This document shows positions 11,101 through 21,078 of a stretch of 58,054 nt of DNA, piece by piece. How positions within the stretch are numbered: position 1 is the first letter of the stretch; each line of letters begins with the position of its first letter. Source of the stretch: Gammaproteobacteria bacterium. Its GTDB lineage: Bacteria > Pseudomonadota > Gammaproteobacteria > Ga0077536. Below the pieces are notes generated by a model. That model saw only the letters and a program-made list of their open reading frames with translations. It searched no databases and was not told the origin of the DNA. Position numbers and translations under genes: made by a program. The stretch covers positions 1 to 58,054 of the forward strand of contig JADLEV010000053.1 in the NCBI GenBank assembly GCA_020845935.1. The letters run 5' to 3'.

Positions 11101-11408
11101 TCGAGCAGGACATGGATCAGACTCAAGCCGAACAGCGAATGGCCGCGCACGCTGTGCGCGCCCGGAGCACCTTGCAGCGCGCCCGCCAGCGGCGCAGTGA
11201 CCTGCTCTTCGACCAGGTCGGGTGCCCGACCCGGCCACTCGCCATAGACGACGACGCGCGGCCCGGCCAGATCCGGCAGCACGTCGAGCGGCGCCTGACG
11301 CAGGCGATCCAGCGCGACCAGCGCCAGTGCCGCCAGCACCACGGCAACGAACAGCCGGTGTCGGAATGACCAGCCGCTGACGGTGTCGAGCAGCGCCGTG
11401 ATGGTCAT
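8163..11408 (-). CDS. efflux RND transporter permease (CusA/CzcA-like, divergent)
   Basis: 1081 aa; RND repeats, LPTTLPGISVDETRRAL, RTPIGVKVFG; overlaps both neighbours by 4 bp. Confidence 0.93.
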   Translation of the reverse strand: MTITALLDTVSGWSFRHRLFVAVVLAALALVALDRLRQAPLDVLPDLAGPRVVVYGEWPGRAPDLVEEQVTAPLAGALQGAPGAHSVRGHSLFGLSLIHVLLDDDADAPEARAGIEQLLREATHRLPEGVVPAMAPETHGAGPILQYVLEDRGGRYDAAQLRGLQETTIRPALLAVPGVAEVASIGGVEQQYLVQLDPNRLAALGLSLGDVARAVRDANAEAGTRLLELAGREFVLRGRGQARTPADLEDGVVTVNADGTPIRLGDVASVRLAPNRRRTAADLDGEGDAVGGIVTMRAGALAPDVSQALQRRIATLALPGTVRLVPTYDRAAPLRESRATLRAVLVRQIAIVALASVVLFLHVGAAVAVLLLTAVPLALALSLCHALGMPLNLVTFGGCTIAFATLTVAALIQVEGAYARLARESLNPHRQKMLLAACRELASSLTLALLLVAVGFLPLLALGGAAGRLFAPLAWQGFVPLLLAALGLVVVAPALLHWTLSGRVLVDAENPILRWFGRGYLPLVRGLLPRPRLAVALLLALPLLTVPVARRLGTELLPTFAEGALLILPTTLPGISVDETRRALAAQNRVIKGFPEVAAVHARAGIDGMIDSAQFDRGETIVTLRPRREWPLQDLPRWYSGWLPEAFRPLLREFWPERRPRLPAELMRDLAAALRLPGYRFAITTPLRAGQDRSLGDMRTPIGVKVFGPDIATIERLSLVLEEVLRAVPGTRGTFAERHSGREYIDITPDRDALGRYGLTVRDVLDVAETAVGGMPVATVFDGRARYAVNLGFAADYRADPETLRRLLVSVPAGERPRQFDPADAFRPVAPTVPLATLAQVRIASGPPLLRSENGVPVGYVWVDLDSPRRDPLRWVAAARKLVAAQLTLPPEYRLEWTGQQELLAAQAARLGFATLPAAALMLGLVLLALGSPARLLLLAPPLLGSWCGGLWLLALLGQHVSVPVLFGGVAATGCALLLGMKAIVQLDRACAGARTLAEISAAVASGCTASLRPVLASALIIVLGLWPLLRNPATGADLFAHFAAPLVGGIALAALATLLLLPPQYLIWRRRQLARPAAAP

Positions 11409-12532
11409 GGGTTCAGACGCGGCGCCGGCGTCTGCAACTGGCTCTCCGCATCGAGCAGGAACACGCCGGCGGCGACGACCCGATCACCGCCGGCGAGGCC
11501 GGCGCGGATCTCGACCCGATCGCCAATACGCGCGCCGGGCACGACACTGCGCGGCTCGAAGTGATCCGGTGCGACCTCGACCCAGGTGTATTGACCGGCG
11601 CCGATCTCGACCAGGGCGTCGCGCGGCACCGTCACCGCGTCATGACTCGGGCCGTGGAAATCGACATTGCCATACTGCCCCGGCCGCAGCTTGCCGTCGC
11701 CGTTGGCGACGACGAACCGCACCCGCCGCGTCCGCGTCCGTTGCTCCGGGGTCGGATAGACGTAATCGATGCGGGCGACGAAGGCCTTGCGCCCGGAACT
11801 GCTGAAGTCGATGGTGGCATTGGTGCCGATCCGCGCCAGACCGCGGCCGCTTTCCGGCACCTCGGCGATGATCCAGACCGACGACAGATCGGCGATGGTC
11901 ATGAGTTCGGTCGTGGCATCGACCATCGCGCCGATGCCGACCGGCCGGCGCAGCACGACACCGGAACCCGGAGCCGCCACGTCGATCCGGCTGAGCGGTT
12001 CACCACTCGCTTCGATCACCGCAATCGCGGCATCGCCGACGCCGAGATCCTTCAAGCGGCCGCGGGCATTCTCCAGCGTGGCACCGCGCGGGCCGAATCG
12101 TGCATCGCGCAAGGCGGCGAGATATTCGTTCTGCGCCGTCACCAGTTCCGGCGACGAAACGCTGGCGATGGCCTCGCCCTGCTGCACCGCCTGACCGACC
12201 GCCGCGCCCGGCAACGCCTCGATCCAGCCGGCCACCGGCGACGGCACATGCAGCACCTTCGCCTCGTCCAGCACGACGACCGCGACCGCGCGCAGCGACT
12301 CGGCGACGCGCTCGTTGCGCGCCGCTTCGATCCTGAGGCCGATCGCCGTGGCCTCGGCCGGCGCGATCGTCACCGGCGCGCGCGGTGGTGGTGGCAAGGC
12401 GGTTGCGGGGTCTTCGACCGCATCGGTTGCCGGCGCCATCTGCGCGCTGGCCGCGGCCGACGCCAGCACCAGCACGGCGCCGGGCAGCCAGCGCCGGATT
12501 GCGCCACGAACAGTGCTGCGCCGTTTCATCAC
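11405..12532 (-). CDS. efflux RND periplasmic adaptor subunit (CusB/CzcB-like)
   Basis: 375 aa; signal peptide; VPSPVAGWIEALPGAAVGQAVQQGEAIASVSSPELVTAQ adaptor motif. Confidence 0.92.
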   Translation of the reverse strand: MMKRRSTVRGAIRRWLPGAVLVLASAAASAQMAPATDAVEDPATALPPPPRAPVTIAPAEATAIGLRIEAARNERVAESLRAVAVVVLDEAKVLHVPSPVAGWIEALPGAAVGQAVQQGEAIASVSSPELVTAQNEYLAALRDARFGPRGATLENARGRLKDLGVGDAAIAVIEASGEPLSRIDVAAPGSGVVLRRPVGIGAMVDATTELMTIADLSSVWIIAEVPESGRGLARIGTNATIDFSSSGRKAFVARIDYVYPTPEQRTRTRRVRFVVANGDGKLRPGQYGNVDFHGPSHDAVTVPRDALVEIGAGQYTWVEVAPDHFEPRSVVPGARIGDRVEIRAGLAGGDRVVAAGVFLLDAESQLQTPAPRLNP

Positions 12533-12558
12533 GCGTCGCGCTCGGGCGTTGCGCCCGC

Positions 12559-14025
12559 TCAGCCGAAGTAGATCGTCTTCAGTTCGAAGTACGGATCGAG
12601 TCCTTCGATGCCGCCTTCGCGCCCCATGCCGGACTGCTTGAAGCCGCCGAACGGCATGGTCGGGTCGACGATCATGCCGTTGACCGTGACACTGCCGGAG
12701 CGGACACGGCGCGCGATCTGATAGCCGTGTTCCGGATCCTTCGTATAGACAGCACCATGCAGGCCGTAAATCGTGTCGTTGGCCTTGGCCACGGCATCGT
12801 CGATGCCGTCATAGCTGATGAAGGAAACGACCGGGCCGAAGATTTCCTCCTGCGCGATCGTCATCTTGCTCTGCACCTCGCTGAACACGGTCGGTTCGAT
12901 GTAGTAGCCGCACTTGAAGCCCGCCGGGCGGCTGCCGCCAAGCGCGAGTTTCGCGCCCTCGCTCTTGCCCTTGGCGATATACCCCTCGACGCGCCGGAGC
13001 TGCCGTTCCATCGTCAGCGGTCCCATCTGCGTCTCCGGCGCGGCCGGATCGCCGACCTTCACCTGACGCACGGCGCCGACATAGGCATCGAGCACCTCCT
13101 GCTTGCGGCGCTGCGGCACCAGCACGCGGGTCAGCGAGAAGCACACCTGGCCGGTGATCGGCATCGAGAACGGCACCAGACTTTGCAGCATCGCGCCGAT
13201 GTCGGCGTCCTCCAGCACGATCGCCGCGGACTTGCCGCCAAGCTCGAAGCTGGTGCGCGCCAGCCGCTCCGCGGCCGCGGCGGCGATCTTGCTGCCGGCG
13301 GCGCTGCTGCCGGTGAAGCTGATCTTGTCGATGCCGCGATGGCGCACCAGGTAATCACCCAGGTCGCGCCCGCCCGGCACGACGTTGAAGACGCCCGGGG
13401 GCAGGCCGGCGGCCTCGATGCATTCCGCCAGCAGGTAGGCATCCATCGGCGTTTCCGGCGACGGCTTCGAGACGATCGCGCAACCCGCCGCGAGCCCGGC
13501 CGCGACCTTGTAGCAGAGCAGCACCAGCGGCGCGTTCCACGGCGTGATCGCCGCGCAGACCCCGACCGGTTCCTTGACCACGCGCACCAGCCCGCCATCG
13601 GCGCGCCGCCGTTCGTCGACGAAGCGGTAGGTCTCGATCAGATCGGCGTAGTAATCGAACAGGATCGCCGGCTGCGCCGAGGCATAGCGGGTGAACGAGA
13701 TCGGCGCGCCGACCTGGGTGGTCCAGATGGTCGCGAGTTCCTCATGCCGGCTGCGCAATTGCGCCGCCACTTGGCGCAGTGCCACCGCCCGCTCCTGCGG
13801 CGTGAGCCGCGGCCAGGGGCCATGGTCGAATGCCGCGCGCGCCGCCGCGACCGCGCGATCGACATCCTGCGGATTCGCCTCGGCATAGATCGCGATCGTC
13901 TTCTCGGTGACCGGCGAAATGACCTCGAGCGTGTTGCTGCTCGACGGCTGGAGCCACTTGCCGTCGATAAACAGCGATCGCGGATGTTGGACGGAGATAC
14001 CAGACAGGGACGGGGCTGCGCTCAT
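12559..14025 (-). CDS. aldehyde dehydrogenase family protein
   Basis: 488 aa; ITPWNAPL, FELGGKSA, GQVCFS catalytic Cys region. Confidence 0.95.
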   Translation of the reverse strand: MSAAPSLSGISVQHPRSLFIDGKWLQPSSSNTLEVISPVTEKTIAIYAEANPQDVDRAVAAARAAFDHGPWPRLTPQERAVALRQVAAQLRSRHEELATIWTTQVGAPISFTRYASAQPAILFDYYADLIETYRFVDERRRADGGLVRVVKEPVGVCAAITPWNAPLVLLCYKVAAGLAAGCAIVSKPSPETPMDAYLLAECIEAAGLPPGVFNVVPGGRDLGDYLVRHRGIDKISFTGSSAAGSKIAAAAAERLARTSFELGGKSAAIVLEDADIGAMLQSLVPFSMPITGQVCFSLTRVLVPQRRKQEVLDAYVGAVRQVKVGDPAAPETQMGPLTMERQLRRVEGYIAKGKSEGAKLALGGSRPAGFKCGYYIEPTVFSEVQSKMTIAQEEIFGPVVSFISYDGIDDAVAKANDTIYGLHGAVYTKDPEHGYQIARRVRSGSVTVNGMIVDPTMPFGGFKQSGMGREGGIEGLDPYFELKTIYFG

Positions 14026-14084
14026 CGATTTCCTCCAGCGTCAAAGCCGATCAGATTCGGTGATGCAGTATAAGGGCAGCGTCC

Positions 14085-15611
<1,527 letters not shown>

Positions 15612-15680
15612 TCTCCTCGATAGGATGCGCGCAGTTTAACGTGTGCCGTGCGTTCGCTGCCGATCCTCAGCGCGCCGCCG

Positions 15681-16619
15681 TCAAGCCGAGGCGCTCGGTT
15701 GCAGACCCCCGAACCGCGTGTAGTAACTGGCCGGCGCCTCGGGCGCCGGCCCTTCCGGTGTTTCCAGATTCGCCATCGTGTGCCGCTCGGCCGCGGCCTG
15801 CACCAGCCGATAGAGATTGCGGCACAGCGTGCGCGCCGCCGTGCCGGGCCAGTTCGCCGGCAGCAACTCGCCCGGCAGCATCGGATCGCGCAACAAGGCG
15901 CGGCGATAGCCGTGCATCAGCAGCATGCGGATCGCGAAACCCGCTTCGGGTTCGATGGCGGTGGCATCCTTCAGCAGCAGCCAGACCGGGCGGAACACCT
16001 CGAGAAAGCGGTTGTAGTCGGCGATCACGCGATCGAGATCCCAGCTCTGGCGAATCACGCTCTGGATTGCTTCGGGAGCGACCCATGATGCCGCGGGCCC
16101 GCGCAATACCAGAACATCGCGACTGGTGCCGGTATCGGCCAGCACATCGCGCGTCGCCGCCTCATCCGGATCCGGATGCAGCATCACGCCGCGGGCCAGT
16201 TGGCCGTAACCCAGCCACGCCAGATTGCGGCGCAGCGCATCGCAGCCGCTGGTATCGAGCTGCGCGCAACGGCTGATCACGATCGTCCAGTCGCCATCCC
16301 ATGGTTTGGTTGCATCACGGTAGATGCGGCCATGGGCGGCATCGAAACGGCGACGTCCTGCCTCGGTCAGCCGATAAAAACTGCGGCGACCGATGCGCTG
16401 GGTTTCGAGCCAGTTGTCGTTGGCCAGCCGAAATACCGACGTGCGCACGACGCGTTCGTTGAGTCCGAAGGGACGAACCAGCGCAATGATGTTGCCGAGC
16501 CAGGCGCAGCCGCCGTGATGCCACAGCGCATCGCCATAGACCGTGATGAGCAGCGATTTTGCTTTTGGCTTCAGCGCACGCAGCAGCGGCGCGACGAGCT
16601 CAGCGTGGCTTGCGCTCAT
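15681..16619 (-). CDS. PaaX-family transcriptional regulator
   Basis: SLLITVYGDALWHHGGCAWLGNIIALVRPFGLNERVVRTSVFRL HTH and PaaX C-terminal regions; start at 16619 preceded by GGAGG; longer in-frame ORF to 16652. Confidence 0.9.
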   Translation of the reverse strand: MSASHAELVAPLLRALKPKAKSLLITVYGDALWHHGGCAWLGNIIALVRPFGLNERVVRTSVFRLANDNWLETQRIGRRSFYRLTEAGRRRFDAAHGRIYRDATKPWDGDWTIVISRCAQLDTSGCDALRRNLAWLGYGQLARGVMLHPDPDEAATRDVLADTGTSRDVLVLRGPAASWVAPEAIQSVIRQSWDLDRVIADYNRFLEVFRPVWLLLKDATAIEPEAGFAIRMLLMHGYRRALLRDPMLPGELLPANWPGTAARTLCRNLYRLVQAAAERHTMANLETPEGPAPEAPASYYTRFGGLQPSASA

Positions 16620-16763
16620 GAATCCTCCGGACTGCGATAGCATCTGAATCATCGTGATACATAGTCGCTATTTAAGAGTTTTATTTTGTAATACGATAAT
16701 CCATTCGCTGCGGCCATGTCGCGAAAGCAATCCAGTCCACTAATGCGTGTCGGCATCAATTAT

Positions 16764-16795
16764 ATGATACATAAATATTGTAATACTCGTATCAT
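16764..16795. promoter_or_regulatory. inverted repeat ATGATAC-N18-GTATCAT in the PaaX/PadBCD divergent promoter region
   Basis: Perfect 7-bp arms in the AT-rich intergenic region; TGATACATA and TTGTAATAC each occur twice (16655 and 16765; 16687 and 16778). Confidence 0.6.
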
Positions 16796-16828
16796 GTGTA
16801 GCATGATTACCGCAGATCGGAGGACGGC

Positions 16829-19588
16829 ATGAGCAGCGCGGCTGCTGGCGAAACCCGCTCCGTCCCGACCTATTGTTACAACTGCGTCGCCGGTCCCGAC
16901 CTGATGACGGTCGAGGTGACCGACGGGGTCGCGACTCAGGTCCGGCCGGACCACAAGGCGACCGATATCCATCCCGCGCATGGGCGGCCGTGCATCAAGG
17001 CCTATGGGCTGGTGCAGAAGACCTACAACCCGCACCGTGTCCTGACGCCGATGAAGCGCACCAATCCGCGCAAGGGTCGCGATGAGGATCCGGGCTTCGT
17101 GCCGATCTCGTGGGACGAGGCGCTCGACATCGTCGCCGCCAAGCTCAACGACATCCGCGCCCGCGGCCTGCTCGACGAACAGGGTTTGCCGCGCGTCGCG
17201 GCGACCTTCGGCCATGGCGGCACGCCGGCGTTCTACATGGGCACGTTGCCGGCGTTTCTGTCGTCGTGGGGACCGATCGATTACAGCTTCGGCTCGGGCC
17301 AGGGTGTGAAGTGCACCCATTCCGAACATCTCTACGGCGAATTCTGGCATCGGGCGTTCACGGTCTGCGCCGACACGGTATCGACCCGCTATATCGTCTC
17401 GTTCGGCGCCAACGTCGAAGTGACTGGTGGCGTCTGCGCCGTGCGCCGCCACGCCGACGCGCGGCTGCGCGGCATCAAGCGCGTACAGGTCGAGCCGTAT
17501 CTGTCACCGACCGCCGCCTGCTCGGCGGAATGGGTGCCGATCAAACCGAAGACCGACGCCGCGTTCATGCTGGCGATGGTCCATGTGCTGCTGCACGAGG
17601 TCGCACGCGAGCGGCTCGATCTCGCCTTCCTGCGCGATCGCACGGCATCGCCGTACCTGGTCGGACCGGACGGCTGGTATCTGCGTGATCCGGACTCCGG
17701 CAAACCGCTGCTGTGGGACACCCGCTCGCACAAAGCGGTGCCGCACGACACACCCGACGCCGTGCCTGCGATCGAAGGCCGTTTCGAGATCGCGACAGCC
17801 ATCGCGCACGGACCGGATGGCGAGGTCTATCAACACAGCAACGTCACCGCCCGCACCGCCTTCGACGTGATGGTCGAGGCGATGCGTCCGAACACGCCGG
17901 ACTGGGCCGCGGCGATCTGCGATGTGCCGGCGGCGACCATACGCCGGGTGGCACTCGAATATCTCGACAATGCCTGCGTCGGCGAAACCATTGAGATCGA
18001 CGGCATGACGCTGCCGCTGCGCCCGGTCGCCGTGACGCTCGGCAAGACGGTCAACAACGGTTGGGGCGCGTTCGAATGCTGCTGGTCGCGCACGGTGCTG
18101 GCGACCCTGGTCGGCGCGCTCGAAGTGCCGGGCGGTACGCTCGGCACCGCGATCCGGATCCACAAGCCGCACGACAACCGCCTGCTGTCGGTGAAGCCCG
18201 GCCAGGACGGGTTCATGGCCAGCACCTTCAACCCGACCGATCGCGAGCACTGGTTCGCCAAGCCGACCGGCCGCAACGCGCATCGCACGCTGATCCCGAT
18301 CGTCGGCAATTCCCCATGGAGTCAGGCGCTCGGGCCGACCCATCTCGCCTGGCTGTTCCTGCGCGAGACGCCGCCCGATTGGCCGAAGCCGACCGCGCCC
18401 GAGGTCTGGTTCGCGTTTCGTACCAATCCAGCGATTTCGTTCTGGGAGACGGCGCAACTGTCGGCGACGATGGCGACCATGCCGTTCATCGTCTGCTTCG
18501 CCTATACCTTCGACGAAACCAACCACATGGCGGACATCCTGCTGCCGGACGCGACCGATCTCGAAAGCACGCAACTGACCCGCATCGGCGGCACCAAGAT
18601 GGTCGAGCAGCACTGGCATCATCGCGGCGTCGCGCTGCGTCAGCCGGCGGTCGCGCCGCAAGGCGAGGCACGCGACTTCAGCTGGATCTCCGCCGAGCTG
18701 GCACGCCGCATCGGTCGACTCGACGCCTACACCGCGGCCTTGAATCGCGGCACGACCACGTTCCCGCTGCAGGGCGAGCATTACGATTTCTCGCTGCGGC
18801 CGGATCAGGTGCACGACGTCGACACCGTCTGGGATGCGGTCTGCAAGGCCGCCACCGCGGAATTGACCGGCGGCAAGGAGATCAAGGACCTCGCCTGGTT
18901 CAAGGAGCATGGCTGGTTCGTCGTGCCGTTCGAACAGCTCGATTGGTATCTGACGCCAACGATGCAACGGCTCGGCCTGCGCTATGAACTGCCGTATCAG
19001 GAGCGCCTGGTGCGCACCGGCATCGAACTCGGCCGGCGCCTGCACGAACAGGGCATCCGCTGGTGGGACGAGCAACTGACCGAGTACCAGGGCGTGCCGC
19101 ACTGGAAGGACGTACCGGGCCATTGGGTCCAGTCGGTGGTCGCGCTCGGGGCGAAGCCGGAAGACTTTCCGCTGTGGGCGATCACGACCAAGTCGATGCC
19201 CTACACCACCGGCAACAACATCGGCATTCCGCTGATGAACGAAGCGGCGAGCAACCTGCGCGGCCACGGCGCGGTGACGATCAACGCCAGCACCGCGACG
19301 CAGCTCGGCATCCGCGATGGCGATTGGGTGGAAGTGAGTTCCCCGATCGGCACGACCACCGGCCGCGCCGCCGTGATCCAGGGTTGCCGCCCGGACACCA
19401 TCGTGATCCAGGGGCAGTACGCGCACTGGAAGACGCCGATCGCCAAGGATTTCGCTTACCCGTCGCTGAATGCGATCGCGCCGCTGTCCCTGGTGTCGCT
19501 CGCCCTGACCGATGCCACCGGCTCCGGCGCGGATGTGGTCCGCGTGCGGGTGCGCAAGGTCGACGGACCGGCGAGGAAACGCGCGTGA
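16829..19588 (+). CDS. molybdopterin oxidoreductase, PadB-like catalytic subunit (DMSO reductase superfamily)
   Basis: 919 aa; CYNC...GRPCIKAYG N-terminal FeS region, GVKCTHSEH putative Mo-ligand region, C-terminal MopB domain; no Tat signal; followed by FeS and NrfD/DmsC-type subunits. Confidence 0.88.
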   Translation: MSSAAAGETRSVPTYCYNCVAGPDLMTVEVTDGVATQVRPDHKATDIHPAHGRPCIKAYGLVQKTYNPHRVLTPMKRTNPRKGRDEDPGFVPISWDEALDIVAAKLNDIRARGLLDEQGLPRVAATFGHGGTPAFYMGTLPAFLSSWGPIDYSFGSGQGVKCTHSEHLYGEFWHRAFTVCADTVSTRYIVSFGANVEVTGGVCAVRRHADARLRGIKRVQVEPYLSPTAACSAEWVPIKPKTDAAFMLAMVHVLLHEVARERLDLAFLRDRTASPYLVGPDGWYLRDPDSGKPLLWDTRSHKAVPHDTPDAVPAIEGRFEIATAIAHGPDGEVYQHSNVTARTAFDVMVEAMRPNTPDWAAAICDVPAATIRRVALEYLDNACVGETIEIDGMTLPLRPVAVTLGKTVNNGWGAFECCWSRTVLATLVGALEVPGGTLGTAIRIHKPHDNRLLSVKPGQDGFMASTFNPTDREHWFAKPTGRNAHRTLIPIVGNSPWSQALGPTHLAWLFLRETPPDWPKPTAPEVWFAFRTNPAISFWETAQLSATMATMPFIVCFAYTFDETNHMADILLPDATDLESTQLTRIGGTKMVEQHWHHRGVALRQPAVAPQGEARDFSWISAELARRIGRLDAYTAALNRGTTTFPLQGEHYDFSLRPDQVHDVDTVWDAVCKAATAELTGGKEIKDLAWFKEHGWFVVPFEQLDWYLTPTMQRLGLRYELPYQERLVRTGIELGRRLHEQGIRWWDEQLTEYQGVPHWKDVPGHWVQSVVALGAKPEDFPLWAITTKSMPYTTGNNIGIPLMNEAASNLRGHGAVTINASTATQLGIRDGDWVEVSSPIGTTTGRAAVIQGCRPDTIVIQGQYAHWKTPIAKDFAYPSLNAIAPLSLVSLALTDATGSGADVVRVRVRKVDGPARKRA

Positions 19589-20241
19589 GCCGGTATGTGA
19601 TGGTCGCCGATCTGCGGCGCTGCGTCGGCTGCCAGACCTGCACGGTCGCCTGCAAGGAAAGCAACGCCACGCCGCCCGGGGTGCAATGGCGGCGGGTGTT
19701 CGACATCGAGGCCGGCGAGTATCCCGACGTGCGCCGCGTGTTCGTGCCGACCGGTTGCCAGCATTGCGACGACCCGCCCTGCCTCGAAGTCTGCCCCTCG
19801 ACCGCGACCGGCAAACGCGCCGATGGCATCGTCACCATCGATTACGAACTCTGCATCGGCTGCGCCTACTGCATCATGGCCTGCCCGTACGAGGCGCGCT
19901 ACAAGGTCGATGACGAGCGCTTCGCCTTCGGCGACGACGCGACACCGAACGAACGCAAACGTGCCGACCCGCGCATGCTCGGCGTCGTCACCAAGTGCAC
20001 CTTCTGCGTCGACATCGTCGATGCCGGCCTTGCCCAGGGCCTCGTGCCCGGACGCGACATGGCGGCGACGCCGGCCTGCGTGCAGAGCTGCATCTCCGGC
20101 GCCCTGCGCTTCGGCGATCTCGAGGATCCGCGCAGCGGCATCGCGCAACTGCTGGCGGAAAACCAATGGTTCCGCATGCATGAAGCCGAGGGCACCGGCC
20201 CCGGTTTTTACTATCTCTGGGATAAGGCACCGCCGCTATGA
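19585..20241 (+). CDS. 4x[4Fe-4S] ferredoxin-type subunit (PadC/NrfC/DmsB-like)
   Basis: GTG start overlapping the upstream TGA; CVGCQTCTVAC, CQHCDDPPCLEVCP, CIGCAYCIMACP, CTFC...CVQSC. Confidence 0.92.
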   Translation: MSRYVMVADLRRCVGCQTCTVACKESNATPPGVQWRRVFDIEAGEYPDVRRVFVPTGCQHCDDPPCLEVCPSTATGKRADGIVTIDYELCIGCAYCIMACPYEARYKVDDERFAFGDDATPNERKRADPRMLGVVTKCTFCVDIVDAGLAQGLVPGRDMAATPACVQSCISGALRFGDLEDPRSGIAQLLAENQWFRMHEAEGTGPGFYYLWDKAPPL

Positions 20242-21077
20242 AGCAAACCAATACCGCCTATCGCCAACGCTACTGGGACCTGCGGGCCGCCGGGAATTTC
20301 ATCGCCGGCGGCACCGGCACCGGATTGGTGTTCGTGTCGGCGCTGGCCTTTGCGACGGGGCAGAACGTGCTCGTGCCGCTGCTGCTTGGCCTCGCGCTGG
20401 TCGGCCTCGGCCTGTCGCTGGTCTGGCTCGAGATCGGCAAACCGTGGCGGGCATTCAACGTGTTCTTTCATCCGCAAACATCGTGGATGACGCGCGAAGG
20501 CATGCTGGCGACACCGTTGTTCGCGGCTGGCCTCGCCGCCGCGCTCGGCTTCGCTCCGGGCTTCGCGATCGCGGCGGTGCTGGCCGCGGGCTTTCTCTAT
20601 TGCCAGGCACGGATGCTGCGCGCATCGCGCGCCATTCCGGCCTGGTCGCATCCGCGCATCGTGCCGCTGATCCTGCTGACCGGCCTGGCCGAGGGTGCCG
20701 GCGCCTATCTCGTGCTCGGCGAACCGACGCGCCCGTTCATCGTGCTCGCGCTCGTCGCCGCCAGCGCGCGCGAGATCGTGCGCGAGCTGTATCGCCGCGG
20801 CCTCAGCGCCGCCGCCGCGCCCGAGGGCACGCTCGCCTGGTTCCGACGGCCGGAGGAACGCGCGCTGCAAACGCTGCGGATCGCCGCCATGGTGCTGCTC
20901 GCGCTCGGCCTTGTCGGCAACACGCTCAGCGCGACGATCGGCGGCGTGCTCGCGGCCCTCACCGGCTGGGGCTTCAAGGCGATCCTGGTCACACGCGCCG
21001 CCTATACGCGCGGGCTGCGCATCCCGCGCACGCCGACCCGCGGCCGCGACACCGCCCGCGCCGTCGAACCCTCGTGA
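20238..21077 (+). CDS. DmsC/PadD-like membrane anchor subunit
   Basis: 279 aa, multi-TM; overlaps the FeS subunit by 4 bp; third gene of the molybdoenzyme operon. Confidence 0.85.
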   Translation: MKQTNTAYRQRYWDLRAAGNFIAGGTGTGLVFVSALAFATGQNVLVPLLLGLALVGLGLSLVWLEIGKPWRAFNVFFHPQTSWMTREGMLATPLFAAGLAAALGFAPGFAIAAVLAAGFLYCQARMLRASRAIPAWSHPRIVPLILLTGLAEGAGAYLVLGEPTRPFIVLALVAASAREIVRELYRRGLSAAAAPEGTLAWFRRPEERALQTLRIAAMVLLALGLVGNTLSATIGGVLAALTGWGFKAILVTRAAYTRGLRIPRTPTRGRDTARAVEPS

Positions 21078-21078
21078 G

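Noticed and set aside
5230-11369. Very long plus-strand ORFs (942 aa at 5230-8058 and 1104 aa at 8055-11369)
   Set aside because: Antisense to intact P-type ATPase and RND genes; Arg/Gln/His-rich composition with no domain signature; typical high-GC shadow ORFs.
17504-19426. 640 aa minus-strand ORF over the PadB-like gene
   Set aside because: Low-complexity shadow of a clear molybdoenzyme CDS; no motifs.
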